DNA of 64,000 nt from Hyperoodon ampullatus (Eukaryota; Chordata; Mammalia; Artiodactyla; Ziphiidae): the NCBI GenBank assembly GCA_949752795.1, contig OX457057.1, positions 157,395,980 through 157,459,979 on the forward strand, given 5' to 3'. Below the pieces are notes generated by a model. It was not told the origin of the DNA. It ran no database searches and was given only the letters and a program-made list of their open reading frames with translations. The position numbers and the translations under genes are program-made. Of the stretch, positions 1 to 11,084 are shown in pieces. Position 1 is the stretch's first letter. Each line of letters starts with the position of its first letter.

Positions 1-450
1 TCACCCAGCCATAAAAGGGAACGAAATTGGGTCATTTGTAGAGATGTGGATGGACCTAGAGACTGTCATACAGAGTGAAGTAAGCCACAAAGAGAAAAAC
101 AAATATCGTGTATTAACGCATATATGTGGAATCTAGAAAAATGGTAGAGATGAACCTATTTGTAGGTTGCAGGAATAGAGACGCAGATGTAGAGAACGGA
201 TATGTGGACACAGCGGGGGTGGGGGAAGGGGAGGGTGGATGAACTGGGAGATTAGGTTTGACATAAACTACCATGTGTAAAACAGAGAGCTAGTGGGAAC
301 CTGCTGTATAGCACAGGGAGCTCAGCTCAGTGCTCTGTGGACCTAATGGGTGGGATTGGGGGATATAGGTATACATATAGCTGATTCACTTCATTGTACA
401 GCAGAAACTAACACAACATTGTAATAGCAATTTTACTCCAATAAAAAAAA
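1..450 (+). mobile_element. L1 3' end (end of ORF2, 3' UTR and A-tail), truncated by the window edge
   Basis: The sequence matches the 3' end of the younger cetartiodactyl L1 type. It contains the 'ataaaagggaacgaaattgg' motif, the 'gactgtcatacagagtgaag' motif and the terminal block ending in 'actccaataaaaaaaaaa'. Two other copies of the same 3' UTR in this window (2815-3535 on the minus strand and 11690-12092) align with it. It encodes no intact protein here. The A-tail at about 442-452 is the insertion site of the next SINE. Confidence 0.9.
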
Positions 451-457
451 AAGTGAA

Positions 458-665
458 GGGCTTCCCTGGTGGTGCAGTGGTTGGGAGTCCGCCTGCCAGT
501 GCAGGGGACGTGGGTTCGTGCCCCGGTCCGGGAAGATCCCACATGCCGCAGAGCGGCTGGACCCGTGAGCCATGGCCGCTGGGCCTGCGCGTCCGGAGCC
601 TGTGCTCCGCAGTGGGAGAGGCCACAGCAGTCAGAGGCCCGCGTACCGCAAAAAAAAAAAAAAAA
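458..665 (+). mobile_element. CHR-type tRNA-derived SINE, young ~200 bp subtype
   Basis: The tRNA-like head has an A-box ('tggtgcagtgg') and a B-box ('gggttcgtgcc'). It is followed by the CHR body ending in 'gaggcccgcgtaccgc' and a long A-tail. The copy landed in the L1 A-tail just upstream: 'aaaaaaagtgaa' occurs at 446-457 and again at 666-677 as the target-site duplication. Confidence 0.95.
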
Positions 666-677
666 AAAAAAAGTGAA

Positions 678-1870
678 AAAAGAAAGTCATTCAGTCACTG
701 GGAAATAAACAAGGAGAGCTGCGTGTAGTTTCTTCAGTATTCCACAAGGCCAAATGAGGCATTTTTATAACTGGCATCAATTCCCTACGGGTACAGGTTT
801 CACTCGTTGTACTCTTTGACCTAAAAGGGTTACAAGCAAGCTTTAAAAGTGTCTGACTTACCCTTCACCTTCCCCAGAAACAACTTATATGTTAGAAAAA
901 TATAGCCCATTCTGTTAAGGTAATGAATTTCTTAAATGTCAAGCTATTTACTAAAATAAATTACTCCCCAAACCACTTTCTAATCTACCTTTCTAGTAAA
1001 GACAGTACAAGCAGATAGGAAAAGTCACCTATCATGTGAGTGTTCCCCTGCAGAAACAAAATTATTTCATAACACACAACACAACGTGATATGCATAAAA
1101 TGCAGTCAAATAATGTTTAAGTAAATATGATTATTACTAAGATACCCTGCAGTTTTTTTTAAACGTACACTTTACTCAAGGAATGGCAAAATCTTTGATA
1201 GAATTCCCTATAAAACAGAGACACATGATAAAGCTACGAATACTACTCTAATTCCTATTTATTTAAATTTGCCACAGACTCATTTATGCAAGAGTTAAAT
1301 TTCTCGCTCTCTCTGAAGTTCCAGCATTCTATGATCATTTTGTTTCCTGACACAAATTTTAAGGTCCCTTAAATTCTGAATTAGTCTAAGTTTGATTCTT
1401 TTAAAATTCTTTTTATGGCATACATTTAGACATGAATTAAAATTAATTCTGTTATGAGAAATTTCCAATCGCTTGTGATAACTGGCAATAAGCCAGATTG
1501 TTGTAAAAGCCAGAGTTGGTGTAAATAAATGAAGATGTTAAATTGAAATACTTTTGGAGCTGTTTCAAATTATAGCAGAGCTAAAACCATATCCATTTAC
1601 CATTCAGTACACATATGCCAAGCATAATATATAGTTTTTTATTGCTTCAAATAGTCTAGATCTAGCAATGTATATGTTAACTCCTTTAGAGAAGATTCCT
1701 TTTATCTGTTTGCCCATTGGGACCCAACACAGATGAATGAATGACAAGAAGATTGTAACAAACCATTTCCCCCTATCAATCTTTGGTTAAATTCCCAAAG
1801 AGAAGCAAATATTAGCAGAAGATGGACAAAAGGCCAAACGCCACTGGAACAATCTGTACTCAACACCACA
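678..1870. other. AT-rich sequence with no recognised feature
   Basis: No long open frame, splice pattern or recognisable repeat was found. Composition is AT-rich and typical of mammalian intron or intergenic DNA. Confidence 0.5.
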
Positions 1871-1874
1871 AAAT

Positions 1875-2015
1875 AGTAATAGTTCTTCTACTGAGATCAG
1901 TTAGCCAGGCTTTAAATACTTTGGCACCCAGCCAAAGCTCCATGAGGGCAGGACCCTGAGTCTCCTAGGGCCCAAGTATCGCCCACACCTAGCACAGAAC
2001 ACTCGACTCCACTTA
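1875..2015 (+). repeat. L2 3'-end remnant
   Basis: A diverged stretch contains 'agctccatgagggcaggac' followed by 'cctagcacagaac', the typical order near the 3' end of mammalian L2 in sense orientation. Confidence 0.5.
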
Positions 2016-2034
2016 CAGAGGCAGGATGGAGCAG

Positions 2035-2260
2035 TTACACCCACACTTTGGAGTCAGACAGATTAGGCAAGAAACAGGATCTACTATTTACCAGCTATGA
2101 GACCCAGGGAAAGTTAATCCATCTCTTAAACTTCAGTTTCCTCTTCTATAAAATGAATATAAAATCATCTACCTTGGAGAGTAATGCTGAGCATTTGAAG
2201 CAGTGTCTACAAAGCAACTACCACGTATGTACTTAGTAGATCCTTATAGAAGACAGCTCT
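2035..2260 (+). repeat. MIR
   Basis: Diverged MIR in sense order: 'tttggagtcagacagatt', then 'actatttaccagctatgaga', then the core 'cagtttcctcttctataaaa' with the following spacer. MIRs are ancient tRNA-derived SINEs shared by mammals. Confidence 0.85.
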
Positions 2261-2269
2261 CATTATAAA

Positions 2270-2790
2270 TAAGGGAATATGTATCAGGAAGTATACATGT
2301 CATTAAATGATAAAAAAGGCTACAACTGCCTAAATGATATTTACACTAAGCTTCAACTCCCATAAAAATGCCTCAGGACACTCAAAACTGATGCAATCTC
2401 ACTTTCCCTTTATCTGTTACAGCCCATAACAAATCAGACCAAAGATGGGGAAGTAAGCACACTGACGGCTGGCAAGATTCCCATCAAAGAGGCACAAAAA
2501 AGAACTATCAGCAGATGCAAGAGTCCAGAAGAGTCTGAGCAATGCAGTACAGGGACAGCGGCTTTCAGCTGACTGAACCCCCAAACCAGTGTTCACGTGG
2601 ACGGTCACAAAGAGGTCCGACTGCCTGCAGCATATTAATTCCACTTCAGAAGGCAAGAGAGATAGAATCTATGTAAAAAAAATTTTCTATCCTACTAGTT
2701 CGCCTCTACCACCCACAGCTGGAATCCAGGTCTCTTTCCTTTGGGTTCTCATAGCACTTTGCTTGCTTCTCCACCACAGAGCTCCTTACA
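2270..2790. other. Unique sequence with no recognised feature
   Basis: Short open frames here have no supporting signals. Nothing recognisable was seen. Confidence 0.4.
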
Positions 2791-2814
2791 GTCTTTTTTT
2801 CTTTTTTTTTTTTT

Positions 2815-3535
2815 TGATGATTTTTAACATTTTTATTGGAGTATAATTGCTTTACAATGGTGTGCTAGTTTCTGCTTTATAACAAAGTGAATCAGTTATA
2901 CATATACATATGTTCCCATATCTCTTCCCTCTTGGGTCTCCCTCCCACCCTCCCTATCCCACCCCTCCAGGTGGTCACAAAGCACCCAGCTGATCTCCCT
3001 GTGCTATGCAGCTGCTTCCCACTAGCTATCTATTTTACATTTGGTAGTGTATATATGTCCATGCCACTCTCTCACTTCGTCCCAGCTTACCCTTCCCCCT
3101 CCCCATGTCCTCAAGTCCATTATCTACGTCTGCGTCTTTATTCCTGTCCTGCCCCTAGGTTCTTCAGAACAATCTTTTTTTTAATTTTTTTTAAATTTTT
3201 TATTTTTTTGCATTACGCGGGCCTCTCACTGTTGTGGCCTCTCCCGTTGCGGAGCACAGGCTCCGGACGCGCAGGCTCAGCGGCCATGGCTCACGGGCCC
3301 AGCCGCTCCGCGGTTTTTTGTTTTGTTTTTTTTGCGAATCTTTTTTTTTAGATTCCATATATATGTGTTAGCATACGGTATTTCTTTTTCTCTTTCTGAC
3401 TTACTTCACTCTGTATGACAGTCTCTAAGACCATCCACCTCACTACAAATAACTCAATTTCGTTTCTTTTTATGGCTGAGTAATATTCCATTGTATATAT
3501 GTGCCACATCTTCTTTATCCATTCCTTTCAGTCTA
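2815..3535 (-). mobile_element. L1 3' end, inverted, interrupted by a partial SINE
   Basis: This is the reverse complement of the same L1 3' UTR seen at the window start. It begins in a T-run followed by 'atttttattggagtataatt', continues through 'ctccctgtgctatgcagctg' and ends in the ORF2 tail with 'ctgagtaatattccattg'. The L1 is split by a partial SINE at about 3185-3345. Confidence 0.9.
3185..3345 (-). mobile_element. 5'-truncated CHR-type SINE nested in L1
   Basis: Only the distal part of the SINE is present, in reverse orientation, from the tail ('gcattacgcgggcctctcac') to 'cagccgctccgcgg'. The tRNA head is missing. After it comes a second T-rich stretch ending in 'gcg'. The duplicate 'aatctttttttt' lies on both sides (about 3172 and 3338) and marks the insertion. 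Confidence 0.85.
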
Positions 3536-3544
3536 TTTGGTGTT

Positions 3545-3640
3545 AGTCTACATGTCAGGAGAACATAAGCTTCTTGAAAGCAGGTGACCATTGTTATTCA
3601 TCTTTGTCCAGTAAGTGTTTGTTGAATGTGTCAATTTTCC
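3545..3640 (+). repeat. L2 3'-end remnant
   Basis: The text 'agcttcttgaaagcaggtga' followed by 'agtaagtgtttgttgaatg' matches the 3' terminus of mammalian L2. Confidence 0.55.
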
Positions 3641-3934
3641 TCTCAAGATGACAGATGCAATTCTAGTAACTTCTACGTCCCCAACAAGTTCTCTCTTATG
3701 AGTAAGAACTCAATTCGGAACACACTGTAAATATCTGCAGCTTACTGCTTTATGCAACAACACCATCTTCTTATGGAGCATTTATTTACAATTCTAACAT
3801 TTTAGCAGCCATGTTATCATAAGTATAAGGCAAGGCATAACATCAAACCAAACGATCAGCATCAGCTTTTCCACCAAGCTGCTCCAGATACCTTCGCTTG
3901 GTTTGGTCTACTCTCTCCTTCCAAATGCTGCAAC

Positions 3935-4260
3935 CATTCATTAAATTTTTCAGTCAACGTTTACTGCTGCTGTGGGCCAGCACTAGATTAGGCACACCTG
4001 GACATATATATATCTATACAGATAAAAGTATTTGCCTCCAGTGGAGCAATTGTTAGAGAGTAAAAGATGAGCAAGTAAGAAACTGTGATACCATAAGATG
4101 GTTGATATGGCTATCATAAAACCAAATAACAAAGGATGCCTGGACGGATTCAAGAAAGACTGTGCAGAAAGTGGGATCTGAGTGGACACTCGGAGAATTT
4201 TAGCAGGAAAAATATCAAATCTGGGGCTTGTGTTATCATAATTGTTTCTAAAGGGGAAGA
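3935..4260 (-). repeat. L2 remnant, antisense
   Basis: The order 'ttactgctgctgtgggccag', 'cactagattaggcac', then a diverged 'agtaaaagatgagcaag' is the reverse-complement order of an L2 3' end. It is highly diverged. Confidence 0.5.
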
Positions 4261-4494
4261 GTGGGAATATTTTACTATGAAAGAAAATAAACATATCATA
4301 ACCTTTCTGAAGATCATCAAGTGTCCAATGCAGACGTAAACTCTTCATGTTGCCTTTAAGCTGTTAGCTATGATAATGAAATTACCTAACTTGGTTAATC
4401 AAAGAGGAAATTCAATTTAAGCAGGAAGCAATGAAAAGACATCACGTGTCAACCTGACAACTCACAGCAAGTAAGAACCATGTTCCAGTACATG

Positions 4495-4497
<3 letters not shown>

Positions 4498-4566
<69 letters not shown>
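4498..4566 (+). repeat. Compound microsatellite (AC)n(CT)n
   Basis: About 18 AC units (4498-4535) run directly into about 16 CT units (to 4566) without interruption. Confidence 0.97.
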
Positions 4567-4567
<1 letters not shown>

Positions 4568-5020
4568 GTATATACACAGAGAATTATGCAGCTGCTTTTT
4601 TTTTGGTTATCATTGGAAAGTTTATTGGAAATTCAGCATAAAGGGTTTCTTACACTCTGACCTCATCTTGTACAAGCCATATTTGTGATACAGCATATCA
4701 GGTCCACTGATCTAAACCCAAATGACATGATGAAAGGAGAAACAGCCCAGAGAAAAACAGAACAAAATGAAAACACTCTGATTTTAGGAAAGGCTGATAC
4801 AATGAGTCTTCTTCAGTCTGTAAAGGTAAAGATCCAAGGGGACAGAAGGGTGTAAAAGAGGGAAAAAGAACTTGAGTGACTGTACACACTACACACATCA
4901 GAGGATTAGGTAGCTTCTGGATGTGTTCCCAGGGTCTATTAAAAATTTGACAGTGAGAACCCAAAATGAAGACTCATAATATCCCCAAATCTGAATGTTA
5001 TACATTCATCTAATCATAAC
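4567..5020. other. Unique sequence with no recognised feature
   Basis: No recognisable repeat, exon or RNA gene was seen. Confidence 0.4.
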
Positions 5021-5024
5021 CTCT

Positions 5025-5115
5025 TTCAGCAGATATTTATTCAGGGCCCAGCATGGGCCAGGAGTAATTCTAGGTGCTTGAGGTCTGATGGGGACAAGAA
5101 AGACATGGAGCTTTA
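5025..5115 (-). repeat. L2 3'-end fragment, antisense
   Basis: The text 'cagatatttattcagggccc' followed by 'ggagtaattctaggtgcttg' is the reverse complement of the L2 terminus. Confidence 0.5.
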
Positions 5116-5284
5116 AGTGGTCACTGTGGAAGAGATTATGGTAAATCTTAATATTAGCAACCCCAGAAAGGAACCATTTCTGGTTGTATTTTCACTGCTT
5201 TCCCCAAAGAGAGAAAATACTGGAGCAAACACAACACCATAGGGAGAATGCATAAAAAGAACATAGATATATAAATATATGTAT

Positions 5285-5355
5285 ATGTATACCCTTATCA
5301 CTTTGCTGTACACCTGAAACTAACACAATACTGTAAATCAACCATACTTCAATAG
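5285..5355 (+). mobile_element. Very short L1 3' end
   Basis: Only the last ~70 bp of an L1 3' UTR are present: 'actttgctgtacacctgaaa' through 'ccatacttcaata'. The tail has evolved into the adjacent (GAAA)n tract. Confidence 0.75.
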
Positions 5356-5446
5356 AGAGAAAGAAAGAAAGAGAGAAAGAAAGAAAGAGAGAGAGAAAGA
5401 AAGAAAGAAAGAAAGAGAAAGAGAGAAAGAAAGAGAGAAAAGAAAG
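5353..5446 (+). repeat. (GAAA)n / (GA)n microsatellite
   Basis: About 95 bp of purine-only GAAA and GAGA units follow directly on the L1 3' terminus, consistent with expansion from a retrotransposon tail. Confidence 0.95.
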
Positions 5447-5499
5447 TGATTCTAATTTGGGGGTGGGGGAGGGAAGCTGGCTATCTCACAGCTACTTTC

Positions 5500-5670
5500 T
5501 AAGACTTTATTTCTCAAAGTGTGATCTAGGGACCAACAGGATTGGGATTCACCTGGGATCTTTTTAGGAAATCAGAATCTCAGGCTCCACCCTAGACCGC
5601 AGAATCTGCAATTCTAACAAGATCCCCAGTGACTCCTATGCACGAAGAAGCTTCAAAAGCACTGTTCCAA
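5500..5670. repeat. MER5-like non-autonomous DNA transposon
   Basis: The order 'tttctcaaagtgtgatctag', 'attcacctgggatct', 'caggctccaccctagacc', 'ccccagtgactcctatgcac' and 'aagcactgttcc' matches the hAT-Charlie family MER5A/B. Confidence 0.75.
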
Positions 5671-6588
5671 CAGGTTTTATTTACAAGCTGAATTACAAGA
5701 CAGGTCACCTTACATTTGTGGCTGAAGGTGACCTCTAAGGCTCCTTCCAACTTTGAGACAGTACAGTGACACTGGCACTGAAAGTCTGGAGAGGGCTCAC
5801 TTAAGCCTTTTAAAATGTCAGGTTAGGGACAAACCTACAAATACTGTATGCTCTTTACAGCGGAACTTTGAGGAATACAAAATTCTGATGACAGGATAGT
5901 TATAACAGACATACACAACCCATCACACTTCATAAATTCTAATTCCTAATTTCAGAATCTAGACCGTTTTGAAATAAGGATATAATTAACTTATTTAAAA
6001 TAGCCTATATAAAAGAAATATATTTACTACTCCCTAATTCCTCCAAAGAATGTCAGTATCTGAGAACAGTTTGACACTTGCTTGGGATCAGTAATTTATA
6101 ATTCTAAGGAATTTAGGGAAACCACACCATGGTACCAGACAATGTTGAGAGATCCTATCTCTTTCATATGCTTGAGACTAATGGGTTATGTTGCCCACTG
6201 CTGTTGGACTTACCACTAAATTTACCTCTAAGTATCTATGACTGTAATTACTGACTTGATTTACACCAACTCTGATAACAGATTATCCATACAGAATCCA
6301 AAGTTCCTAATCTACTCAACCATATCTTACTGAAGTGTATCAAATATATCAAAACTTGAAATATTCCTAGCCTTTCCTTTGATTTTCAGCTTCAATTACT
6401 GTATAAGGATTAAGTTTTAAATATACACAATTCCCTACTTACTGTCTTTCCAAAAGTAAATAAAACAAAGAAAATTCACCCTCTATATGAAATTTTTAGT
6501 GTTTTCCTTATGAATCTGCTGCTATTGGTATATGTTTAGCATAAAGCACTCGGAGTCCCCACATGATGCATGTTAGCCTTCTACTCAT
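5671..6588. other. AT-rich unique sequence with no recognised feature
   Basis: No repeat, RNA gene or exon recognised. Confidence 0.4.
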
Positions 6589-6601
6589 ACAATGCTGTGT
6601 T

Positions 6602-6900
6602 GTTTTTTTTTTTTAATATATTTATTTATTTATTTTTGGCTGCATTGGGTCTTCATTGCTGCGCACAGGCTTTCTCTAGTTGCGGCGAGCGGGGGCTACT
6701 CTTCCTTGCGGTGTGCGGGCTCCTCATCGTGGTGGCTTCTCTTGTTGCGGAGCACAGGCTCTAGGTGCACAGGCTCAGTAGTTGTGGCACACGGGCTTAG
6801 TTGCTCCGCAGCATGTGGGATCTTCCCAGGCCAAGGCTTGAACTCGTGTCCCCTGAATTGGCAGGCGGACTCCCAACCACTACGCCACCAGGGAAGTCCC
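6602..6900 (-). mobile_element. CHR-type SINE, long ~300 bp subtype
   Basis: Inverted copy, running from the T-rich tail at 6602 to the tRNA head ending 'ccaccagggaagtcc' at 6900. It retains the extra 3' segment (reverse of 'gaagacccaatgcagcc') that the ~200 bp subtype lacks. Target-site duplication 'aatgctgtgtt' at 6591-6601 and 6901-6911. Confidence 0.95.
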
Positions 6901-6911
6901 AATGCTGTGTT

Positions 6912-9110
6912 TCTTGTTTTCAAGTTTAGAAAGAAATTTCAATCCATCTCTCCCACCACCAGAAAGAAAAATTAAATATAACCTCTCTTCTCTTTCGGAG
7001 TTGACTTTTCAAAATTGCAATTTAAAAACACATTCTGGGGAAAGCTGGAGAGCAGCCTCCTTAAACTCTAACTGAGGTAGACAAAAGCTGTAAAATATCT
7101 GGCACTGGCTGTCCCTTAATCCCTGAAGTTTCACACATAAAACTAACAGCTATTTCTTGAACAGCAAGTCAAACACGGCAGTTCTGAACAAATAACCTAA
7201 TAAAAAAAGAGTTTGGGTTGAGATTTCTTTAGAGATTAAAAACTAAAATAGGTGGTAATGTCAAGGGAAGTCAAGGCTTTGGAACAAAAGGGGATATTAA
7301 CATCGGTAGGTTCAGCAAAGGAGGGAAAAGACAAAACACTGAAACGCAGACCAGTGTTTACACTGGGTTGTCTCCTTTAGGAAAACGAGACACTAGTTTC
7401 ATGAGAAACGCAGATCTAGCAAAAACGTGTTCCTTTAAAATCTTACGGAAAGCAAAGAAAGGACTGCAAAACAAAAGCAAAGCACAGGCAGAGGCATGGC
7501 TTTGGGCTCTACCTGCACTTAAGGCAATGCTGCCTTTACCTGGGGCTCCATAGGTGCCAGCTGAGTTCTCCCCTCTGCTCATAGAACCTCTGGAGGACCG
7601 AATGGGGCTCAGTTCTTCCAGATGAGTTTGGCTACAACACAACTCTGGCATCCTCTCCCCGAAGTGATGTGGGCTGTGGCCCTCACCACTTAGAGACATT
7701 TCATAGTATACTTCCCAGTTCTAAGATTTTTCTAGAAACAGGCTGTGGCTCCTCGTCAGGCAGCTTGTTTACCATTGAGGAGGGAAATGATCCTAGCCGA
7801 ATAGACACCAGTGGCCCCTGGAACATAGCAATCCTCTCAGCAAAGGGCTTTATGCTTCCTTCTGACTGAAAGTTTTCCACTCACGAGGCCAGGGAAAGGC
7901 CAGGCCCAAACAATAGAGGTGAGGCAAAACTACTAAATTTTTTAAACGCTTTCAAAATTGCTCATCAACTAGAGCCGTTTATAATAAAACTGTGCCGGGT
8001 CACAAGACAGACAGAGAGAGCTCAAGAGGGGACACGCAGAATCCACAAGCAAGATACAGATTTTGTTCCTACCTCTTAAACCTGGACAATCCCACCGATC
8101 TAGTGGGACACCATAAATAAAGTGATTCACAGAAATTCTTAGGTGTTATTTAGCTAGAAAAAGGCCAACCAAAGTTTGTTCTGAGCCACCAGGCACACAA
8201 ACATGTCCGTGAAAAGGTATACAAATCACAGCCTGGCTACGTGCAAACAACGCATGTGGTGGTTACACCCTCTTCTGCCACCAGTGCACGCCGGGGTCAG
8301 GCTGATAATACACAAGGCAAATAGGACCTTATTTCCCAAGCAGAAAACCACAGAGCTTACTTTGGGGCAACCCTTAATTTTGCTGCTTCTGATAAACACA
8401 TTATCCAGTGACCCACATCCGCTGGTGACCCCACCAATGATGTGGGAAGTGCCCTCTCCCTTTGGACTGGTAAGACCACAATTGCAAAGATGGGGAATTT
8501 TGCTCTGCACTAGGCTTTGGGGATTCTAGAAACCAAAACCTTTCTAAAGGGAATAAGCCTTTCATAGGAGACATAGTGGTGATACCATCACTGCTGCCCA
8601 CCGAACCTTCTATCTTGTTAACGAGAAGTAAGCTCCCTCCAAGAAGCAGTCCCTAAAATTTTCATCAGGAACACGTCTGTATCACACACACACGTCTAGG
8701 AGTTTAAGATGCATTCTGTACACTATCCAGAGGGAAATTTCATTTAAGTAGTTGGCTTCGACTTCTGATTTCAACGTCACGAAATATTTCACCTTCCAGG
8801 GAAAGCAAAAGATCACTTGGGGATTGGCTGGCACTTTTATTCATCTCCAGTAACAAACTAACATTAACGTTTATTTCTAAAAATGAAATTATTTAGAAAG
8901 GACGTAATCACTCAATGGAGCATGTGCTCATGAAGTTTATAAACATGGAAAGCTTCCGCTTTCAGATGCTTATCATTTGCTAACGCCCTTTTTGTGAACT
9001 TGGAGCAGAAGGGGCTTCCAGCACTGCAAGATACTCACTTGGGGGTAAAATCAGCTGCTAACTTTTCATTCATTTGTTTTGGAACATACTGTGTACCCAT
9101 GCCTAAGTTT
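6912..9110. other. Unique sequence with no recognised feature
   Basis: Open frames of up to ~113 codons occur but have no conserved-looking composition, splice context or recognisable product. No repeat was recognised. Confidence 0.4.
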
Positions 9111-9116
9111 TTAGAG

Positions 9117-9118
<2 letters not shown>

Positions 9119-9160
<42 letters not shown>
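9119..9160 (+). repeat. (GT)n microsatellite
   Basis: About 20 GT units, interrupted near the end by 'gcgcgc', giving a purine-pyrimidine alternating tract. Confidence 0.97.
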
Positions 9161-10720
9161 AGCGTTTTTTAGAGCCTCAAAGCACAATATTACAACTGTT
9201 GATGAGCAGATTGAGATTAAAACCAATGTCCCCAAATTGGGTAAAAATAAAAAATTTTAAAAAGCAAAGGGCATGGCGATTATTTTTGTGTAATTCACTT
9301 TTTCAAATCAGAGCTTTAATAAGCAATTTTTATGCTGGTGAATTCAGAAGTCAAGTGACACTTCTTTTTTCTCCATCCTCATTTCTGATTTTAAAGAATA
9401 AAAGAACTCATTAGCACAGAAAAATGAGTTAGGCTTTCTTCCTGACCTTTATAAAGCCTTTCATCCAGATGAAATTTAATTAAGTTCAATATTGATATGG
9501 ACATAGCAGAGAGCAGGAAAGTTAAAGAAAAGGACAGGCAATTTGGTTATACGTTTATGTTGGTAGCCTTTATGTAGCTATGTGTGTTTGTTTGTGTGCG
9601 CACGTGTACACCTTTTGGGCATGCCGCAACCTACCAGGTAGGTATCTCACCTCTGCTGCTTGTCAACATAAAACTCACAGATTTCTTATTCTTTGTATTA
9701 AAGCATTGTTGATATCCATTAAAATGTACATACTGTTGGGCTAACAACATATTCTACCATTAACCCTTCCCTGATTTAGTGCTCCAGGTTAACTGGTTAG
9801 ACACCTAGCAAGTTCTGACTGGGGGCAGGGGGAGTCCAGGAAAGGGCAGTGATGAGCACCCTGCCTGGAGGAGCACTGGGCTTGGAGGGTCCCAGAGAGG
9901 CCTGCACACAGTGTGGAGGCCATGCTCTGCATTTCCCTGACCCCAGGGAATCTAGTAAAGGGGTGTTTCTCTGATGGAACCCTGGGCAATAAAACTTGCA
10001 ACCTCTGTGCACCATCCCCTCAATGAATGTACCAGGCATCCACCTACGACCTCACTGTGCTGTCTTCTAAACAAGTGACTCATACGCCTGGAATTGAAGA
10101 CACCACACACCCTGATCCTACCATAAAGATACCTCCCCTCCATCTTGCGTTCTGTCTTACCCACACCCCACACACCAGACAGAAAGACTTTTATGTGATG
10201 TCCCAAACCCAGTGTAAGTCTTGCTTTCCTATTTTCATGACTAAGGGCTAGCAGATCCTGCCTTCTCCACCATGGACCTGGCAGGATGAGGTTAGTAAAC
10301 ACTGAAGGAAAACTCTATGGAGATAACACAGTTAGATATAAACTCACAGCTGCTAATAGGTAGGCTTATAAAAATATTAGCAATAGAGATCTTAATTTTG
10401 AGATAATGTTGTGATCATGGACAAAGCCTTTTCTGACTAAAACTGCTTTCAGAACACTTAACTAATAATTTTCTGGGAAAACGGCTCCACTCTCAATATT
10501 GAGTTCAGTGGTTCCTGGGTAGTAAGATAGTTAAACTCCAATTTTCATTGCTAAAAATACTACAAAATAAGTTGAAAATAAAATTCAATCACCCTAATTG
10601 ATTTTAAAAATACATATATGTAGGCAAGATGTTTAGGAAGAGAGTAGTCTTATTTCAAACCCTTTACTCATATTTTAAAGGGGTCACTAGGAAATGGGAG
10701 GGAACAGGAATCTAGCCAAT
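9161..10720. other. Unique sequence with no recognised feature
   Basis: Nothing recognisable on either strand. Confidence 0.4.
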
Positions 10721-10724
10721 ATTT

Positions 10725-10835
10725 TATAACAACTATAAATGGAGTATATAACCTTTAAAAACTGTGAATCACTATATTGTACACCTGTAACATATAATAT
10801 TGTACAGTAACTATACTTCAATTTTTAAAAAGGAG
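10725..10835 (+). mobile_element. Old, short L1 3' end
   Basis: The text 'ctatattgtacacctgtaac' followed by 'tgtacagtaactatacttca' and an A-rich tail is a diverged version of the L1 3' terminus seen at 5285-5355. Confidence 0.65.
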
Positions 10836-11084
10836 AAAAGAAATGGGAGAGAACAGAGGTACCTAGAAAGAGAGGGAAATAATCAAGTCACCAAAGAAAA
10901 ACTTGTGCTTGAAAACAGTCTCCCACCTACCCCTCCCAGTGGCCACTCAGGACACCTCTCTCTTCAAGAAATGGGATCCAAGAGGAAAAGGAGCCCTGTG
11001 GTCTCCCTGCCAATATCTCCCTGAAAGAGCTCAAGGTGGCACCCACATGAAGGAAAGAAGGTCTCTGGGGACCAAGGCCATGCA

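Noticed and set aside
458..540. tRNA gene suggested by A-box and B-box sequences in the SINE heads
   Set aside because: The boxes are those of tRNA-derived SINEs; the head lacks a proper cloverleaf, and the copies have CHR bodies, A-tails and target duplications.
2887..3351. 154-codon plus-strand open frame
   Set aside because: It is the antisense of an L1 3' UTR joined to an inverted SINE.
1491..6290. 16-bp inverted match 'atttacaccaactctg' (plus strand near 6260) with its reverse complement near 1512-1527
   Set aside because: A match of this length is about what chance would give in 64 kb, and the similarity does not extend.
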